Notes under the pieces: generated by a model
Databases searched by the model: none
The model's input: only the letters and a program-made list of their open reading frames with translations
Told to the model about the DNA's origin: nothing
In this document: positions 54,924 through 63,799 of the stretch, in pieces
Layout of the letters: every line of letters begins with the position of its first letter
Position numbering within the stretch: position 1 is the first letter of the stretch
DNA from: Brevibacillus borstelensis
GTDB lineage: Bacteria; Bacillota; Bacilli; Brevibacillales; Brevibacillaceae
Assembly: GCF_003710865.1 (NCBI RefSeq)
Contig: NZ_RHHO01000037.1
Span: forward strand, 1 to 64,000
DNA length: 64,000 bases
Reading direction: 5' to 3'
Made by a program: the position numbers and the translations under genes

Positions 54924-55682
54924 ATGTTGCTGAAAGGAAAAACGGCATTTGTCACCGGCGGCGGATCGGGGATGGGAAAGGCGATATGCCGGCTTTTTGC
55001 AAAAGAGGGAGCACAGGTAGCGGTCGTCGACTTGAACGGAGAATCTGCCGGGGCTACAGCCGGTGAATGCGGTCCTCTGGCTCTGGCTCTTCAGACAAAC
55101 GCAGCCGATGCCGGTTCAGTTGAGTCCGCCGTTAACCGAACGGTGGAACAATTCGGTTCTCTCGATATTGTCGTCAACTGCGCTGGCGTTCCGATGGCGT
55201 TCACGCCGGTTGAGGAAGTATCGGAGGAACAGTGGCAGCGGACAATGGATGTAAACGTAAAATCGATCTATCTCACGTCAAAGTACGCTGTGCCTAGAAT
55301 GAAGCAGCAGGGGAGCGGTTCTATTCTGAATATTTGCTCGATTGCGGGGGTACGCGCTCGTCCGGGACTGAATGCGTACTGTGCTTCCAAAGGGGCGGCG
55401 ATCATGCTGACGAAAGCATTGGCGATCGAGCTTGCGCCTTATCGGATTCGCGTGAACGGGATCAACCCGGGGCCTGCCGAGACTCCCATGCTGAGCAAAT
55501 TTATGCACGGCGATGCGGAACAGATCGAGAAGGATACGAAGGATATCTTTTTGAGCAGCGTTCCTCTGGGCGCATTGATTCAACCGGACGACATTGCACA
55601 GGCGGCTCTCTATTTATGCAGTGATCTGGCCAAAATCGTTACCGGCGAGATCGTCAACATCGATGGAGGACGCGGAATCTAA
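54924..55682 (+). CDS. Classical short-chain dehydrogenase
   Basis: A 252-aa SDR with all canonical residues: VTGGGSGMGKAI (TGxxxGxG), VVDLN (favouring NAD by its acidic residue), NCAGVP, a serine in ICSIAG, and YCASK for the catalytic Tyr and Lys. The end (IVTGEIVNIDGG) is typical. It would oxidise a secondary or primary alcohol; in the proposed pathway it would be pantoate 4-dehydrogenase. AAAGGAGGGG precedes the ATG; 13 nt separate it from the ALDH gene. Confidence 0.92.
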   Translation: MLLKGKTAFVTGGGSGMGKAICRLFAKEGAQVAVVDLNGESAGATAGECGPLALALQTNAADAGSVESAVNRTVEQFGSLDIVVNCAGVPMAFTPVEEVSEEQWQRTMDVNVKSIYLTSKYAVPRMKQQGSGSILNICSIAGVRARPGLNAYCASKGAAIMLTKALAIELAPYRIRVNGINPGPAETPMLSKFMHGDAEQIEKDTKDIFLSSVPLGALIQPDDIAQAALYLCSDLAKIVTGEIVNIDGGRGI

Positions 55683-55702
55683 CGGGTAAAGGAGGGGACG
55701 GC

Positions 55703-56572
55703 GTGTCGAAGGAAGCAATCATTCGTGTACAGAACGTCTCGTTTTCCTATCAAATGAATCAGGAACAGGCCATCCCTGTATTGCATGGCGTCTCTTTTGA
55801 GGTGTATTCGGGGGAGTATTTGGCGATCATCGGCCATAACGGGTCGGGCAAATCCACGATTTCCAAGCATTTGAACGGCATTTTGACACCGAGTGAGGGA
55901 GATGTCTGGGTACACGGGATCAATACGCGGGAAAAAGCACGCATTCACGAGATTCGCAGCCGGGTCGGAATGGTTTTTCAGCACCCTGACAACCAGATCG
56001 TCGCGACGATTGTGGAGGATGATGTGGCGTTCGGCCTGGAAAATATCGGCGTCGCTCCGGCTGAGATGAAGGAACGGGTTGATTTTGCTCTGGAAGCGGT
56101 TGGGATGAGTGCGTTTCGACACCGCCCTCCCCATCATTTGTCAGGGGGCCAGAAGCAGCGGGTGGCCATTGCCGGCATATTGGCGATGAAGCCGCAGTGC
56201 CTCGTCATGGATGAGGCGACGAGCATGCTCGACAGCTACGGAAGACAGGAAATTCTGGGGGTTGTCCGCAAGCTGCACAGGCAAGGAATGACGATCGTAA
56301 CGGTTACTCACCATATGTCAGAGGTAGCGGAAGCGGATCGAGTGCTCGTCATGGAGGGCGGGCAGATCGTGATGGAAGGCACTCCCCGTGAGGTATTCGC
56401 CCATCAGGAGCGGCTGCAGGAGCTTCATCTGGACGTCCCGGATGCCAGCAGAATCGCCCATCTGGTCCATAGGCAGCATCCCGCTTTTTCCTCTTCGCTC
56501 ATCCACAACCATGAGATCGTCGAGGAAGTAAAGCGGTTGCACATCAGAACGGCGGAGGCGAGCGGATCTTGA
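55703..56572 (+). CDS. ecfA1: ECF transporter ATPase EcfA1
   Basis: A 289-aa ATPase of an energy-coupling-factor importer. Walker A GHNGSGKST, Q-loop VFQHPDNQIV (ECF-type), signature LSGGQKQRVAIAG, Walker B CLVMDEATSMLD and HHMSEVAEADRVLVM are present; the DEATSMLD form is the A1 type. GTG start at 55703 after AAAGGAGGGG. A TTGA overlap links it to ecfA2. Most Bacillota carry a shared ecfA1A2T set beside ribosomal protein genes; this copy sits in a catabolic operon. Confidence 0.93.
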   Translation: MSKEAIIRVQNVSFSYQMNQEQAIPVLHGVSFEVYSGEYLAIIGHNGSGKSTISKHLNGILTPSEGDVWVHGINTREKARIHEIRSRVGMVFQHPDNQIVATIVEDDVAFGLENIGVAPAEMKERVDFALEAVGMSAFRHRPPHHLSGGQKQRVAIAGILAMKPQCLVMDEATSMLDSYGRQEILGVVRKLHRQGMTIVTVTHHMSEVAEADRVLVMEGGQIVMEGTPREVFAHQERLQELHLDVPDASRIAHLVHRQHPAFSSSLIHNHEIVEEVKRLHIRTAEASGS

Positions 56573-57429
56573 AACAGCCCATCCTGGTTACCGAACATCT
56601 GTCACATGTGTACATGCAGGGAACGCCGATGGAACACCGGGCTCTGGATGACGTCAGCATTCAGATTGATCGAGGGGAATGCATCGCGATCATCGGGCAT
56701 ACCGGGTCCGGCAAATCGACATTGATTCAGCACTTCAACGGTTTGATGCGTCCTCAGTCAGGGTCGGTGATCATAAACGGCATGAACGTCTCCGATCCAA
56801 AACTGGACGTAAAAGCTCTGCGCAGGCAAGTCGGACTCGTCTTTCAAAATCCGGAAGACCAAATTTTCGAAAAGCTGGTCGGCGACGATGTTGCCTACGG
56901 TCCGTTTAAAATGGGGCTGCCGATCGAAGAGGTCCGGCGGCGCGTCGAGTGGGCGATGGAGCTGGTAGGCCTCTCTTTTGAAGAGATGAAAGACCGCCCG
57001 ACCTTTGCCCTCAGCGGCGGTCAGAAGAGAAAGGTCGCTTTGGCCGGCGTACTGTCTCTCCAGCCCAAAATACTCGTGCTGGATGAACCGACTGCAGGCT
57101 TGGACCCGCGTTCCCGAAATGAGCTGCTGGAGAGGATCAAACGGCTGAACACAGAGGAGCGCCTTACGGTTATTTTTGTTTCCCACAATATGGAGGAAGT
57201 GGCCCATCTGGCGGATCGTGTCTATGTGATGGCAAATGGGCGAGCGGTCTGCGAAGGCACCCCGCGGTCTATTTTCAGCAATCAGGAGCTTCTCCACACG
57301 CATCATATCGGGACACCCGAGAGTGTCGATATTTTGTATCGGCTTCGTGCAGAAGGCTATCAGGTCGACCCGGGAGCATACTCGGTGGACGAGGCAGCAG
57401 ACCAGATCGCCCATCTGATCGGGCGATGA
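56569..57429 (+). CDS. ecfA2: ECF transporter ATPase EcfA2
   Basis: A 286-aa ATPase pairing with EcfA1. Walker A GHTGSGKST, QNPEDQIFEKLVGDDVAYGP, signature LSGGQKRKVALAG and Walker B LVLDEPTAGLD are A2-type. It starts with TTG at 56569, overlapping the ecfA1 stop by 4 nt. The C-terminal domain (about 225-286) is the ECF dimerisation region. Confidence 0.93.
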   Translation: MKQPILVTEHLSHVYMQGTPMEHRALDDVSIQIDRGECIAIIGHTGSGKSTLIQHFNGLMRPQSGSVIINGMNVSDPKLDVKALRRQVGLVFQNPEDQIFEKLVGDDVAYGPFKMGLPIEEVRRRVEWAMELVGLSFEEMKDRPTFALSGGQKRKVALAGVLSLQPKILVLDEPTAGLDPRSRNELLERIKRLNTEERLTVIFVSHNMEEVAHLADRVYVMANGRAVCEGTPRSIFSNQELLHTHHIGTPESVDILYRLRAEGYQVDPGAYSVDEAADQIAHLIGR

Positions 57430-57444
57430 GAGGAGGGGAGCAGG

Positions 57445-58281
57445 ATGTCAGCAGAATTTGAACTGACGCGCAATATAACGATCGGCCAGTACCTTCCCAC
57501 GGGTTCAGTCATCCATCGTCTCGATCCCAGATACAAAGTGACAGCGTTTGTCATCATGATCTTGGCGATCGCGGTGTGCAATACGTACCTCGGCAACCTG
57601 TTTGCGCTTGCGGTTTGCCTGGTCATGTTTCGGCTTTCCCATATTCCGCTTCACTACGGGATCTCCGGGGTCAAGCCAGCGGTGCCATTCATCATTATTC
57701 TGGCGATCATGCAGCTGCTGTTTTACGGTGAAATAGCCCGTGGCGGGACCATTTACTTCCAATACGGCTTTGTCACCATATCCAGCGAGGTCATCCGGCT
57801 GGTCGTCGTTTCCGCGATGCGCTTTGTGGAAGTCATTTTTCTGTCCAGCGTGCTTACACTGAGCACCTCGACGACTGAGCTGACCCATGGGATGGAGCGG
57901 CTTTTGGGGCCGCTGGAGAAGGTGAAATTCCCCGTGCATGCGTTCGCTTTGATCATCACCATCGCGATCCGCTTCGTCCCTACCTTTGCGATGGAAATGG
58001 AAAAGATGATGAAAGCGCAAGCCTCCAGAGGAGCCGATTTTGGCACAGGCGAGTGGTGGAGGATCGTGAAACGGACAAAAGATATGTTTCCGATTATCAT
58101 CCCGCTCTTTAACGTCGCTCTTTCCCGGGCAGAAGACCTGATTCTCGCTATGGAAGCGCGTTGCTATACGCCTGGTGCCGCTCGTACTCGCTATGCCCAT
58201 TACCGAGCGACACCAAAGGACTTTGCGGCGGTCGGGATCTGTATGATTCTCGCTATTGTCATGCTCATCATTCCGTGGTGA
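57445..58281 (+). CDS. ecfT: ECF transporter transmembrane component EcfT
   Basis: A 278-aa membrane scaffold linking ATPases to the S component. It has about five to six helices, with coupling-helix motifs AQASRGADFG and MEARCYTPGA, the second being a variant of the usual ARG. The amphipathic N-terminus (GSVIHRLDPRYKVTAF) is typical of EcfT. AGGAGGGGAG precedes the ATG; 15 nt after ecfA2. Confidence 0.92.
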   Translation: MSAEFELTRNITIGQYLPTGSVIHRLDPRYKVTAFVIMILAIAVCNTYLGNLFALAVCLVMFRLSHIPLHYGISGVKPAVPFIIILAIMQLLFYGEIARGGTIYFQYGFVTISSEVIRLVVVSAMRFVEVIFLSSVLTLSTSTTELTHGMERLLGPLEKVKFPVHAFALIITIAIRFVPTFAMEMEKMMKAQASRGADFGTGEWWRIVKRTKDMFPIIIPLFNVALSRAEDLILAMEARCYTPGAARTRYAHYRATPKDFAAVGICMILAIVMLIIPW

Positions 58282-58406
58282 GGAACAAATCGGGCTGGCC
58301 CGTCTTCTGCGGGTAAAGTGCGCGGGGGATCGGGTTTCGGTCTGCTGCGACGGGAGTCCTCCCTACCGGGGAATCCAATAAAAAAGCGAACGAAGGAGGA
58401 GAAAGC

Positions 58407-58967
58407 ATGGAAAAAGGGTTGACGGTGCGAAAGATTGTCATCGCTGGTGTGCTCGGAGCCATCGCAATTCTGCTCGGAGTCACCCGTCTCGGCTTTATCC
58501 CTGTGCCCACGGCAGCCGGGAATGCGACGATCCTGCACATTCCGGCGATTATCGGCGGAATCATGGAGGGCTGGGGCGTTGGTCTCATCATTGGCCTTAT
58601 TTTTGGTGTCTCTTCATTTTTAAACGCAACTGTCCCTCTGTTCAAAGATCCGCTGGTAGCGATACTGCCTCGCCTGTTCATCGGCGTGGTCGCGTACTTC
58701 ACCTACGTGGGCTTGCGGCAATTCAACCAGTATGCAGCGATTGGCGTCGCCGGCTTTGTCGGTTCCATGACCAATACGATCCTCGTCCTGGTCATGGCGG
58801 TCATCCGCGGCTACATGCCGGCGGGGGTGGCAGCGACTGTCGCCGTGACCAGCGGGATTCCAGAGGCCATTGTTTCCGTTATCGTGACATTGGCCGTCGT
58901 AGTTGCATGGAAAAAGATTGGCTCCTCGGGCAAACAGAAGTCAAAAATTTCTGGAGATTTCAAGTGA
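58407..58967 (+). CDS. ECF transporter substrate-binding S component
   Basis: A 186-aa membrane protein with six hydrophobic segments, of the ECF_trnsprt (RibU/PanT/FolT-like) fold. Its pattern, TRLGFIPVPTAAGNATILHIP then GGIMEGWGVGLIIGLIFGVSS, recalls S components annotated as pantothenate or unassigned. The N-terminal VRKIVIAGVLGAIAILL resembles the AxxxA-bearing helix that docks EcfT. A 125-nt gap without recognised riboswitch precedes it (it can form small hairpins, such as GGGAGTCCTCCC at 58352-58363). AAGGAGGAG precedes the ATG. Its location with its own A, A and T genes makes this a dedicated transporter, probably for the operon's substrate. Confidence 0.85.
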   Translation: MEKGLTVRKIVIAGVLGAIAILLGVTRLGFIPVPTAAGNATILHIPAIIGGIMEGWGVGLIIGLIFGVSSFLNATVPLFKDPLVAILPRLFIGVVAYFTYVGLRQFNQYAAIGVAGFVGSMTNTILVLVMAVIRGYMPAGVAATVAVTSGIPEAIVSVIVTLAVVVAWKKIGSSGKQKSKISGDFK

Positions 58968-59926
58968 TGAACGGAACGATTACAGATGTCCCCGGCATTC
59001 TCGTCGGGCACGCGGAAGATACCGAAGCATTGACAGGCTGCACGGTTATTTTGGCAGAACGTCCTGCCGTTTGCGGGGTGGATGTCCGGGGCTCAGCTCC
59101 GGGCACCCGCGAAACCGATCTGCTTGACCCGATTAACCTCGTAAACAGCGTGCATGCGATTTGTCTGTCAGGAGGAAGCGCCTACGGTCTGGATGCGGCA
59201 AGCGGTGTGATGCAGTACCTGGAGGAGAAGGGAGTGGGACTGGACACAGGCTTTGGGCTTGTGCCGATTGTCCCTGCGGCCGTCTTGTTTGATCTCTCTG
59301 TCGGAAACCCGCGGATCAGGCCAACACGGGAGATGGGATATTTGGCTGCTTCTCGGGCGAGCCGGCAGCTTGTCCCGGAAGGAAACGTCGGTGCTGGAAC
59401 AGGGGCCACTGTCGGCAAGCTGAATGGCTTTGCCCATGCGATGAAAAGCGGAATCGGCTCTGCTTCTCGCAAATATCCAGGGGGACTTTTGATCGGTGCG
59501 ATAGTCGCTGTAAATGCAGTTGGCCATGTCCAAGAGCCGGATACAGGACGTATTCTGGCCGGACCTCGGGATGAGGACGGAACGATTCTGAGCAGCCTCG
59601 ATGTCATGCAGAAACAAGCTTTTTCCCTCATACCCCCGGGCACGAATACGACGATCGGGGTCGTCGCCAGCAATGCCATCCTTACGAAAGCGGAAGCAAA
59701 CAAAATCGCGCAAATGGCACATGACGGGCTGGCCCGCACCATTTGTCCCATCCACACCATGTACGACGGGGATACGCTGTTCGCGATGGGGACCGGTCAA
59801 ATAGAAGCATCTGCAGATGTGATCGGAGCTCTTTCGGCCGAGATACTGGCTGAGGCAGTCATTCGTGCTGTCAGAGCGGCAAAGCCTGCAGGCGGACTGC
59901 CTTCATGCGATTCGATCAAAAGCTAA
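58967..59926 (+). CDS. P1/DmpA-family Ntn hydrolase (S58 peptidase family)
   Basis: A 319-aa member of the DmpA/ArgJ-fold P1 family, which cleaves itself into alpha and beta chains and exposes an N-terminal Ser/Thr nucleophile. Family stretches are GVDVRGSAPGTRETDLLDP, CLSGGSAYGLDAASGVMQYL, EGNVGAGTGATVGKLNG and the region around the cleavage site PGTNTTIGVVASNAILTKAEA. Relatives are D-aminopeptidases and beta-aminopeptidases that cut amide bonds to beta-alanine. It overlaps the S-component stop (ATGA-like) and uses GGAG 10 nt upstream of the ATG at 58967. A pantothenase-like amide cleavage is proposed. Confidence 0.88.
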   Translation: MNGTITDVPGILVGHAEDTEALTGCTVILAERPAVCGVDVRGSAPGTRETDLLDPINLVNSVHAICLSGGSAYGLDAASGVMQYLEEKGVGLDTGFGLVPIVPAAVLFDLSVGNPRIRPTREMGYLAASRASRQLVPEGNVGAGTGATVGKLNGFAHAMKSGIGSASRKYPGGLLIGAIVAVNAVGHVQEPDTGRILAGPRDEDGTILSSLDVMQKQAFSLIPPGTNTTIGVVASNAILTKAEANKIAQMAHDGLARTICPIHTMYDGDTLFAMGTGQIEASADVIGALSAEILAEAVIRAVRAAKPAGGLPSCDSIKS

Positions 59927-59946
59927 CATCGGAAAGGGGCGTAATC

Positions 59947-61167
59947 ATGATGAATCAAGTCATATCGAGTGTCGATGAAAAAGAAGTGGTGCGCTTGACA
60001 CAGGATTTGATCCGCATCCCCAGCGTCTATCGACCCGGGCAGGCAGATGGCAATGAAGAGCGGGTCGCCCAGTTTGTGGCTGATTATTTGCGGCAGATGG
60101 GACTTCAGGTTTTTTATGAGGAAGTGGTGCCGGGACGGCCCAATGTCATTGCCTTTTATGACTCCGGCCGTCCGGGCAAAACGCTCCTCTTTGAAGCTCA
60201 CACGGATGTCGTTACCGAAGGAGACCGCGATGCCTGGAGCTATGATCCGTTTGGGGGCCATATTTCGGGCAACCGCATCTACGGCCGGGGCTCATGTGAC
60301 ACAAAAGGCAATCTGGCGGCGGCCATTTGCGCCGTAAAGGCCATCCAGCGATCGGAGCTGCCGTTTTACGGAAAAATCCTGCTCTGCATTCCTTGTGACG
60401 AAGAAGGAATGATGATCGGCATCAAGGATTTCATTCGCAGGGGATGGGCCAGGGGCGTAGATGCCGCGATCATTTGCGAGCCGGAGGAAAATCAGTTGTG
60501 CATTACCCAGAAGGGCGCCATGCGAGCGATCCTCCGTACCTATGGGAAAATGGCTCACGGTGCTATGCCGCTGACTGGCATCAATCCGAACACGCGGATG
60601 GCAAGAGCCATCGTGGCTCTGGAGGAGCTGGAAAGAAAGGAAATGGCTCGGTTGGGAAATCATCCAATGTTAGGATGGCCCAGCATCACGCCGACGATTC
60701 TGCAGGCTCCCGTCAGGGGAGAAGCGCAGATCAACGTCGTCCCGGACCAATGCATGACGACACTGGATATCCGTACCGTCCCGGGACAGGACCATCAAGC
60801 CCTGCGGCAGGAAATGAATCAAATACTGGAGCAGCTTGCCCGTGAGGACGACCGCTTCAAAGCGACGTTGGAGGTCATCGAAGAAAGGCCATGGACGCTG
60901 ACTCCGATGGATGCCGAGGTCGTGACAGCGGTCAGCGAGGCATATCGGGAGCTAACGCGAAAGGAGCCGGTGTACAACGGCGTTCCCGGCGCGACCGATG
61001 GCACCTTTCTGCACCAGGCGGGAATTCCGATCCTGACTACCGGTGCTGGGGATCGCCACATCCCGCATCATGCCGATGAATACGTGGATATTGATCAGCT
61101 GGTCGAATCGACACAGTTATTCGCCTTGTCCGCGCTAATGTTTCTAAAACAGCCCGTCAATGCGTGA
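59947..61167 (+). CDS. M20 family metallohydrolase (ArgE/DapE type)
   Basis: A 406-aa dizinc amidohydrolase or peptidase. Metal-ligand motifs are FEAHTDVVTEGD, GRGSCDTKGNLAA, CDEEGM and ICEPEENQ; the dimerisation lid domain (about 185-295) contains KMAHGAMP. The late histidine lies in GDRHIPHHADEYVD. It could hydrolyse an N-acyl or amide bond in the same pathway as the P1 protein. GAAAGGGGCG favours the ATG at 59947. It is the last gene before a terminator. Confidence 0.9.
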   Translation: MMNQVISSVDEKEVVRLTQDLIRIPSVYRPGQADGNEERVAQFVADYLRQMGLQVFYEEVVPGRPNVIAFYDSGRPGKTLLFEAHTDVVTEGDRDAWSYDPFGGHISGNRIYGRGSCDTKGNLAAAICAVKAIQRSELPFYGKILLCIPCDEEGMMIGIKDFIRRGWARGVDAAIICEPEENQLCITQKGAMRAILRTYGKMAHGAMPLTGINPNTRMARAIVALEELERKEMARLGNHPMLGWPSITPTILQAPVRGEAQINVVPDQCMTTLDIRTVPGQDHQALRQEMNQILEQLAREDDRFKATLEVIEERPWTLTPMDAEVVTAVSEAYRELTRKEPVYNGVPGATDGTFLHQAGIPILTTGAGDRHIPHHADEYVDIDQLVESTQLFALSALMFLKQPVNA

Positions 61168-61189
61168 ATGGCGATACAGCGGGACACGA

Positions 61190-61220
61190 ACCTTGCTTCT
61201 TTTCAAGAGCAAGGTTTTCT
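61190..61220 (+). terminator. Terminator of the sigma54 operon
   Basis: A 9-bp perfect stem (AACCTTGCT with AGCAAGGTT) is followed by TTTCTT. Confidence 0.85.
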
Positions 61221-61264
61221 TGCGACTGCAGAAGGAGCGGATCGAAAAAATATATTGGTAAAAC

Positions 61265-61294
61265 TTGCTCTCTCCATAAGATTTTTTTTACAAT
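61265..61294 (+). promoter_or_regulatory. Promoter candidate for the M3 peptidase gene
   Basis: TTGCTC (61265-61270), 18 bp, TACAAT (61289-61294), about 38 nt before the ATG. Confidence 0.45.
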
Positions 61295-61332
61295 AGAAAG
61301 AAGGCTGACCAAGATAAAGGGGGCACGTCCGC

Positions 61333-63114
61333 ATGGATATGCGTTGGAATCTGGACGTATTGTATACGTCTTTCGAAGCACCTGAATTAAAACAAGACTG
61401 GGAGAAGCTTTCTGCGGCCATCGAAGAGCTGCAGAAATGGGCAAAGCAAAACCTGCAATCGCAGGCCGACGCAGTCGAGAAAATGGAAGCGTACATAACC
61501 AAGCTGACCTCAATCCTGCAGACACAGTCCCGTCTTTACGGCTTCGCCGAGCTGACGGCAAGCGTAGATGCGAAAAATGAAAAGGCGTTGCAGCTCGTGG
61601 AACGGATTCAGGATCAAGCTGTCGAGCTCGTGGAGCCTGGCGTTCTCTTTCAAAAGTGGCTGGGTGGACTCGAACAGTTGGATATGTTGATCGCGAAATC
61701 ACCTCTGCTTGAAACCCATCGTTATTTCCTTACTGAAACGGCAGAGAAGAGCAAATATTTGCTAAGTGAAAAAGAAGAAATCATTCTGGCCAAAATGAAA
61801 AACACAGGCTCCAATGCCTGGGCAAAACTGCAGGAGATGCTCACCTCTACCCTTTTGGTCGAGATTACGGTCGATGGCGAACAAAAACAGCTACCTCTGC
61901 CAGTCGTCCGCAATATGGCCTTTGAAAAAGATCCGGAGCTGCGGAAAAAGGCTTACGAGGCGGAGCTTGCCGCTTATAAAAAAATTGAGGAATCATCCGC
62001 TGCCAGCTTGAACGGAATCAAAGGAGAAGTGATCACGATAACCAAGCTGCGCGGCTATGAGTCTGCGCTGGATAAGACGCTGCAGGACTCCCGCATGGAC
62101 AAAGAAACGCTGGATGCGATGCTGACGGCGATGCGCGAAAGTTTGCCTGCGTTTCACAAATACTATCGGGCAAAAGCCAAGCTGCTGGGGCATGAAAACG
62201 GACTTCCGTTTTATGATATGTTCGCGCCGGTAGGAGAAGCTGACATGCGATTTACGTATCAGGAAGCGCGCGACTTCATCGTCAAGCATTTTGGCAGTTT
62301 CAGCGAAAAGCTGGCACAGTACGCGGCGAGGGCCTTTGACAACCACTGGATTGATGCAGAGACAAGAGAAGGAAAGCGCGGCGGAGCATTCTGCTACAAC
62401 CTTCACGTCGTCAAAGAGAGCCGTATCATGTCCAATTTTACGGGAAGCTACAACGACGTCAGCACGCTCGCCCATGAGCTGGGCCACGGCTATCACGGGG
62501 AATGTCTCGTTGGCGAGGCCTTCCTCAACAGTGATTATCCGATGCCGATTGCAGAGACGGCATCCATCTTCTGCGAAACGATTATCGCCAAGGCCGCATT
62601 GGAACAGGCATCCGAGGAAGAAGCATTTGCGATCCTGGAAAACGACCTTTCCGGAGCAGGTCAGGTCATCGTCGACATTTACAGCCGGTACCTGTTTGAG
62701 TCCGAACTGTTTAAACGGCGCGAGGACGGTTCCCTCTCTGTAAACGAGCTGAAGGCAATAATGCTTCAAGCGCAAAAAGACGCTTATGGGGACGGGTTGG
62801 ACCACGAAGTGCTGCATCCGTATATGTGGGTGTGCAAGCCTCACTATTACTATGGCGACTACAATTTCTACAACTTCCCATACGCATTCGGCCTCTTGTT
62901 TGCGAAAGGGCTGTACGCCGAGTATCGCAAGCGCGGGCAGTCGTTCGTCCAACAGTACGACGAGCTTTTGGCCGTTACCGGCAAAAAGAAAATCGCGGAT
63001 GTGGCAGCGATCATGGATGTCGATGTGCGTTCCGTTGATTTTTGGCGCGGTTCGCTGCAATTGATTGCCGAGGATATTGACCACTTTGTCAGCCTGGCTG
63101 CATCCCGGCGTTAA
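61333..63114 (+). CDS. M3 family oligoendopeptidase (PepF-related, second)
   Basis: A 593-aa cytoplasmic zinc peptidase. HELGH lies at about residue 380 (STLAHELGHGYHG), with the third ligand in IAETASIFCETII. It belongs to the M3 clade 3 branch of PepF-like enzymes and is only distantly similar to the PepF at 9.5 kb, so it is not a recent duplicate. AAAGGGGGC precedes the ATG at 61333. Own promoter and terminator. Confidence 0.92.
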   Translation: MDMRWNLDVLYTSFEAPELKQDWEKLSAAIEELQKWAKQNLQSQADAVEKMEAYITKLTSILQTQSRLYGFAELTASVDAKNEKALQLVERIQDQAVELVEPGVLFQKWLGGLEQLDMLIAKSPLLETHRYFLTETAEKSKYLLSEKEEIILAKMKNTGSNAWAKLQEMLTSTLLVEITVDGEQKQLPLPVVRNMAFEKDPELRKKAYEAELAAYKKIEESSAASLNGIKGEVITITKLRGYESALDKTLQDSRMDKETLDAMLTAMRESLPAFHKYYRAKAKLLGHENGLPFYDMFAPVGEADMRFTYQEARDFIVKHFGSFSEKLAQYAARAFDNHWIDAETREGKRGGAFCYNLHVVKESRIMSNFTGSYNDVSTLAHELGHGYHGECLVGEAFLNSDYPMPIAETASIFCETIIAKAALEQASEEEAFAILENDLSGAGQVIVDIYSRYLFESELFKRREDGSLSVNELKAIMLQAQKDAYGDGLDHEVLHPYMWVCKPHYYYGDYNFYNFPYAFGLLFAKGLYAEYRKRGQSFVQQYDELLAVTGKKKIADVAAIMDVDVRSVDFWRGSLQLIAEDIDHFVSLAASRR

Positions 63115-63128
63115 ATATGTACGATAGA

Positions 63129-63166
63129 CAAAGAAGAGCCTGATGGATCGGGTTCTTCTTTTTTTG
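63129..63166 (+). terminator. Terminator of the M3 peptidase gene
   Basis: AAGAAGAGCC pairs with GGGTTCTTCTT (one wobble), followed by TTTTTTTG. Confidence 0.88.
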
Positions 63167-63241
63167 TATAGGGTTGGCGCTGTCAGGAGAGCATAAGAGA
63201 AGCAACGGGAATCATCAAAGAATTGGCGACGAGGTGATACT

Positions 63242-63481
63242 GTGTTGAACGGATTGCAGTTGTTGGACATGTTACGGGAAACGGAAAACAAAATGCTGCA
63301 TTTACATAGAGCAATCGACCGAGTAAGCAGCGAACCGGACTTTAAAGAGACGGTCAGTGTGTTGACGGTTGTAGTGCGCGATTATCAGATGCAGCTGGAC
63401 AAAATGAAGCATGCGCTGCGCAACATTGAAATCAGCCATCAACAAAATCAAAACGGACAGCATGAAAACACGCAGCACTAG
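63242..63481 (+). CDS. Small helical hypothetical protein
   Basis: A 79-aa protein of unknown function. It is almost all helical and amphipathic (LLDMLRETENKMLHLHRAID, then VRDYQMQLDKMKHALRN), with a Gln/Asn/His-rich tail. No membrane segment or cysteine. Start is GTG at 63242 after GAGGTGAT; the TTG one codon later is as good. A terminator follows at once. Confidence 0.7.
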   Translation: MLNGLQLLDMLRETENKMLHLHRAIDRVSSEPDFKETVSVLTVVVRDYQMQLDKMKHALRNIEISHQQNQNGQHENTQH

Positions 63482-63485
63482 ATAT

Positions 63486-63523
63486 GAAATGCCTTCCAAT
63501 CGGATATGGGAGGCATTTTTTTT
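63486..63523 (+). terminator. Terminator of the small helical protein gene
   Basis: AAATGCCTTCC pairs with GGGAGGCATTT and is followed by seven further T. Confidence 0.92.
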
Positions 63524-63799
63524 GGGAGCAACCTACCATTTTTTTGAAGGGATCAGGACCCATTTTTTCATCCGCTGGTATGGAAAGCTGTGCGTTTTTT
63601 CCGAACTCTTCTGATCATGTTGCAGGACTCTCCACATAAAAAACGTGGGAAGATGGGTACAAATATGCCGTTTGATTACATTTTCATGACAAAGGTCAGC
63701 AAAAGGAAGCAGGTACCCAGTGACTATGGTCGGTGGCGATATTCTTGCTTATAATGACCGACAAGCGTGTCTGACAATAACAGGAATGGAGCAATCGAA
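63524..63799. other. Intergenic region before the last gene
   Basis: No gene is seen on either strand. A TATAAT at 63750-63755 with a weak -35 could drive the final gene. AT-rich and without repeats. Confidence 0.5.

Noticed and set aside
58282-58406. Riboswitch before the ECF S component
   Set aside because: The gap forms only small hairpins. I could not match it to a cobalamin, TPP, FMN, or other known vitamin riboswitch core.
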